DNA of 64,000 nt, from positions 1-64,000 of the forward strand of contig NZ_BOOB01000058.1 of assembly GCF_016863015.1 (NCBI RefSeq), written 5' to 3'. This document shows positions 61,994 through 64,000 of this stretch, piece after piece. The notes under the pieces were generated by a model. That model did not search any database. It saw nothing but the letters and a program-made list of their open reading frames with translations, and had not been told where the DNA came from. The translations under genes and the position numbers were made by a program. Source of the DNA: Microbispora amethystogenes (GTDB lineage Bacteria; Actinomycetota; Actinomycetes; Streptosporangiales; Streptosporangiaceae). Numbering within the stretch: position 1 is the first letter of the stretch; each line of letters opens with the position of its first letter.

Positions 61994-62725
61994 TCACAGC
62001 GTGCGATCGGCGAGCAGGGGATCGGCGTCCGCCTGTCCGGCCGGCAGCGCGCCCGGGTTGCGCCCGTACAGCCCGGCGACCAGGGCGAGACCGATCACGC
62101 CGCCGACCACCTGGGCGACGACGAACCCCGGCACCGAGGACGGGGCGATCCCGGCGAAGGTGTCGGAGAAAGCGCGGCCGACGGTCACGGCCGGGTTCGC
62201 GAAGCTGGTCGACGAGGTGAACCAGTAGGCGGCGCCGATGTAGGAGGCGACCGCGACCGGCGCCAGGCGGGCGTTCTCCGCGCGGACCAGCAGGAAGATG
62301 ACGAGCACCAGCCCCGCCGTGGCGACCGCCTCGCCGATCAGGAGATGCCCGGCGGAGCGGTTATGGGTGGACCAGGAGACGGCAGCCCTGCCGAACATCG
62401 CGTTGGCCAGCACGGCCCCGCTGACGGCGCCGGCGATCTGGGCGGCGACGTAGACCCCCACATCGGAGAGGGAAAGCTCGCGGTGCGCCCACCAGTCGGC
62501 CAGCGTGACCACCGGGTTGAAGTGCGCCCCCGAGATCGGGCCGAGGACGAGGATCAGCACCCCGAGCCCGAAGACCGTCGCCGTCGAGTTCTCCAGCAGC
62601 TGGAGCCCCACATCATCGGGCGAAAGCTCCTGCGCCATGATCCCCGACCCGACCACCACCGTCACCAGCAGCAGCGTGCCCACATACTCGGCCAGCGCCC
62701 GGCGGGGCAACGCCGGGCTCACCAA
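61994..62725 (-). CDS. MIP-family channel (aquaporin/aquaglyceroporin)
   Basis: The 243-residue protein has six membrane helices and the two half-helix motifs HFNPVVT and FANPAVTVGR. In arsenic operons MIP channels (AqpS-like) let arsenite or methylarsenicals cross the membrane. An ATTGA-N6-TCAAT dyad lies 150 bases upstream, tying it to the second ArsR. The start codon (GTG or TTG near 62725) has no strong RBS. The next gene downstream (OPT) has its own promoter. Confidence 0.88.
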   Translation of the reverse strand: MVSPALPRRALAEYVGTLLLVTVVVGSGIMAQELSPDDVGLQLLENSTATVFGLGVLILVLGPISGAHFNPVVTLADWWAHRELSLSDVGVYVAAQIAGAVSGAVLANAMFGRAAVSWSTHNRSAGHLLIGEAVATAGLVLVIFLLVRAENARLAPVAVASYIGAAYWFTSSTSFANPAVTVGRAFSDTFAGIAPSSVPGFVVAQVVGGVIGLALVAGLYGRNPGALPAGQADADPLLADRTL

Positions 62726-63203
62726 AGGTCACCGATCCGGTCGAGACGGACTGACGAGTCACGCACGTTGAGGCCTCCCCTTGACATGACACACCCCATG
62801 ACGCCCTGTCGTACGGCACCCGCCGGCCTCCCGGCGACGACTGCAAGCGCCTCTTTCAGTCCCATCCGAATCGATATTGACAGATATCAATGCAATTTGG
62901 TAGCGGCACTTACCAGGAGGTTTTCCCCAGATCCCTTCCCGCGCGCCCAGTCATGACAACGCACTTCCAGGCAGTCCCAAATTAGGAATTCGGTCATCAA
63001 TACGGGAGATCCCAGTGCCGACGGCAACCGCTCAACACCGGCGCGGCCGGAGACAGCCCCATGCTTTGTTTCATCACGCCACCACGAGCCACCCCAAAGC
63101 GGTGGTGTCGCCGCGCCAGTCTCCCGGATGAGATCAGTCAAGGATGCCCCCACGCGGCAGTAGCCGGCCTCCGCACCCTCGACACCCGCCATACCACTTT
63201 TTG
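62726..63203. other. Gene-free region upstream of the MIP channel gene
   Basis: About 480 bases. Apart from the operator at 62876-62891 and the toxin promoter at its end I see no supported feature; a 112-codon minus-strand frame (62887-63225) lacks an RBS or known domain. Confidence 0.45.
62876..62891. promoter_or_regulatory. ArsR-type operator upstream of the MIP channel gene
   Basis: ATTGACAGATATCAAT is a perfect ATTGA-N6-TCAAT dyad, the same core as at 48832-48847. Confidence 0.65.
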
Positions 63204-63209
63204 TATAAT
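63204..63209 (+). promoter_or_regulatory. -10 box of a leaderless toxin-antitoxin transcript
   Basis: TATAAT ends six bases before GTG 63216, so transcription should begin at or next to the start codon, the arrangement of leaderless genes. The -35 (TCGACA) is poor. Confidence 0.6.
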
Positions 63210-63215
63210 CAGCAG

Positions 63216-63590
63216 GTGAGCGCACTTTGGCGGATCGAGATCGAGGCAGAGGTCCGACAGTGGCTGGAGATACTCACCGACCGGCACTAAGACAAGGCCG
63301 AGCGGGCCGTCGACATGCTCGCCTCCCAGGCGACCACCCTCGGCGAGCCGTACTCACGCCACCTCGGCGGCAAGGTCCGTGAACTGCGCTTCGTTCTGGA
63401 CGGCAACGCCATCCGCATCACCTACTGGCTCGCCCCCGACCAGCGCATCGTGCTCCTCACCGTGTTCCGCAAAACCCGGCAACGGGAGGATGCGGAGATC
63501 GAACGGGCACGGCAAGCACAGAAACTATGCGAAGCCGAGCACGGCCCCGCCGAACACGTCTACGACCGGACCAAGGAGGACAGGCCGTGA
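63216..63590 (+). pseudogene. RelE/ParE-type (Gp49-like) toxin with in-frame stop
   Basis: From GTG 63216 the frame reads LWRIEIEAEVRQWLEILTDR H, then TAA (63288-63290), and continues in the same frame as DKAERAVDMLASQATTLGEP and LGGKVRELRF to FRKTRQREDAEIERA. This is the RelE/HigB-like family often called phage-derived Gp49-like. The TAA replaces what is usually a Tyr codon. Restart at ATG 63315 would omit the first 33 residues, so the toxin is probably inactive. Its stop overlaps the antitoxin start (GTGA). Confidence 0.8.
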
Positions 63591-63955
63591 ACCACTCTCA
63601 GTGGAAGACCCGGCGGACCAGGAAGCTCTTGGGCGAGACGGTCGAGGAGTCCCCCGCTTACGTGGAAGCGGGCCAGGCCCTGGCGCTCGGCCAGGCCGTC
63701 TACAACCGCCGCACCGCCCTCGGCCTCTCCCAGGCCGAACTCGCTCACCGCGCCGGCATGACCCAACCCCAGATCTCCAACATCGAAGGCGGCGACTCCG
63801 TACCCACACTGCCTCTGCTGACCCGGCTCGCGAGCGCTCTGGACGCCTCCCTGACCATCCGGCTGGACGACAACGGCTCTGCCTTCGTCTTCACGCCCCA
63901 CCACGACCCCCGGCCTGGCGAGTCAACCACCGGAGGCCACACCTCGGCAGCGTGA
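63587..63955 (+). CDS. XRE-family antitoxin (HigA-like)
   Basis: The 122-residue protein has a C-terminal helix-turn-helix (RTALGLSQAELAHRAGMTQP, QISNIEGGDSVPTLPLLTRL) and an N-terminal helical part that should contact the toxin. GTG 63587 overlaps the toxin stop and follows AAGGAGG. Coupling implies it was made with the toxin. It remains intact although the toxin is broken. The last 45 bases of the window hold nothing recognisable. Confidence 0.88.
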   Translation: MNHSQWKTRRTRKLLGETVEESPAYVEAGQALALGQAVYNRRTALGLSQAELAHRAGMTQPQISNIEGGDSVPTLPLLTRLASALDASLTIRLDDNGSAFVFTPHHDPRPGESTTGGHTSAA

Positions 63956-64000
63956 ACCGGAGGATGGTGGCCTGCTTCTCCATCGGGTTGTAGCCAATGG

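Noticed and set aside
51863..62725. Arsinothricin biosynthesis cluster
   Set aside because: The radical SAM protein is a SPASM peptide maturase with a precursor-like gene beside it, not an ArsL-type enzyme, and there is no ArsQ-like gene that I can recognise.
62887..63225. 112-codon minus-strand frame upstream of the MIP gene
   Set aside because: Composition and lack of RBS do not support coding, and it runs across the ArsR-type operator.

Overview
This is high-GC DNA from a filamentous actinomycete, most likely a Streptosporangiaceae relative (inference). The evidence is the roughly 70 % GC sequence with GTG/TTG starts, the MFS-thymidylate kinase fusion, a multi-repeat chaplin, a DUF5703 protein, many secreted GH/CBM proteins and a pSAM2-like integrated element in a tRNA gene. 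No species can be named from the sequence alone.

Layout. 1-5165: right end of an integrative element (FtsK-like translocase, prim-pol, RepA-like ATPase, Xis, Int) abutting tRNA-Thr(CGU). 5.5-10.8 kb: secreted peptidase, a helicase-associated-domain protein and an HxlR regulator divergent from a dienelactone-hydrolase-like gene. 10.8-14.8 kb: an insertion island of lower GC carrying an IS5-family copy, an EACC1-caspase pair (predicted conflict or cell-suicide system) and a decayed IS701 transposase. 14.9-30.3 kb: mostly chromosomal backbone (ricT-like, holB, MFS-tmk, metallophosphoesterase, topA) mixed with surface proteins (FN3-CBM2, an eight-repeat chaplin), an M20 peptidase and tRNA-Leu(GAG). 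30.3-37.3 kb: two secreted glycan hydrolases (GH54 and GH5) and a first arsenic locus (acr3-arsR, arsC), bracketed by decayed serine-recombinase tails. 37.3-43.2 kb: a stress/dormancy-like group (hemerythrin, Hsp20, two-domain USP, CBS-BON, internally deleted GAPDH, P-type ATPase). 43.3-46.2 kb: acyltransferase, Sua5/YrdC, GlsB-like protein.

46.2-62.9 kb is the most interesting region: a second, unusual metalloid locus built around a putative RiPP. An ArsR with the CVCDL As(III) motif, a CobW-type GTPase and an ArsM-GNAT fusion lie on one side. On the other, an apparently continuous minus-strand operon encodes an OPT-family transporter, a 44-residue Cys-containing peptide with an excellent RBS, a SPASM radical SAM enzyme, an ArsM-type methyltransferase with all four family cysteines plus extra Cys clusters, TldD and TldE, an FAD oxidoreductase and a zinc metallopeptidase. 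An M1 aminopeptidase and a MIP channel complete the set. Matching dyads (ATTGA-N6-TCAAT or close variants) lie upstream of the CobW, OPT and MIP genes, suggesting that one ArsR controls the whole locus. I infer a metalloid-inducible modified peptide (arsenic-handling or arsenic-containing); the product is unknown.

The window ends with a RelE-like toxin broken by an in-frame TAA and its intact XRE antitoxin.
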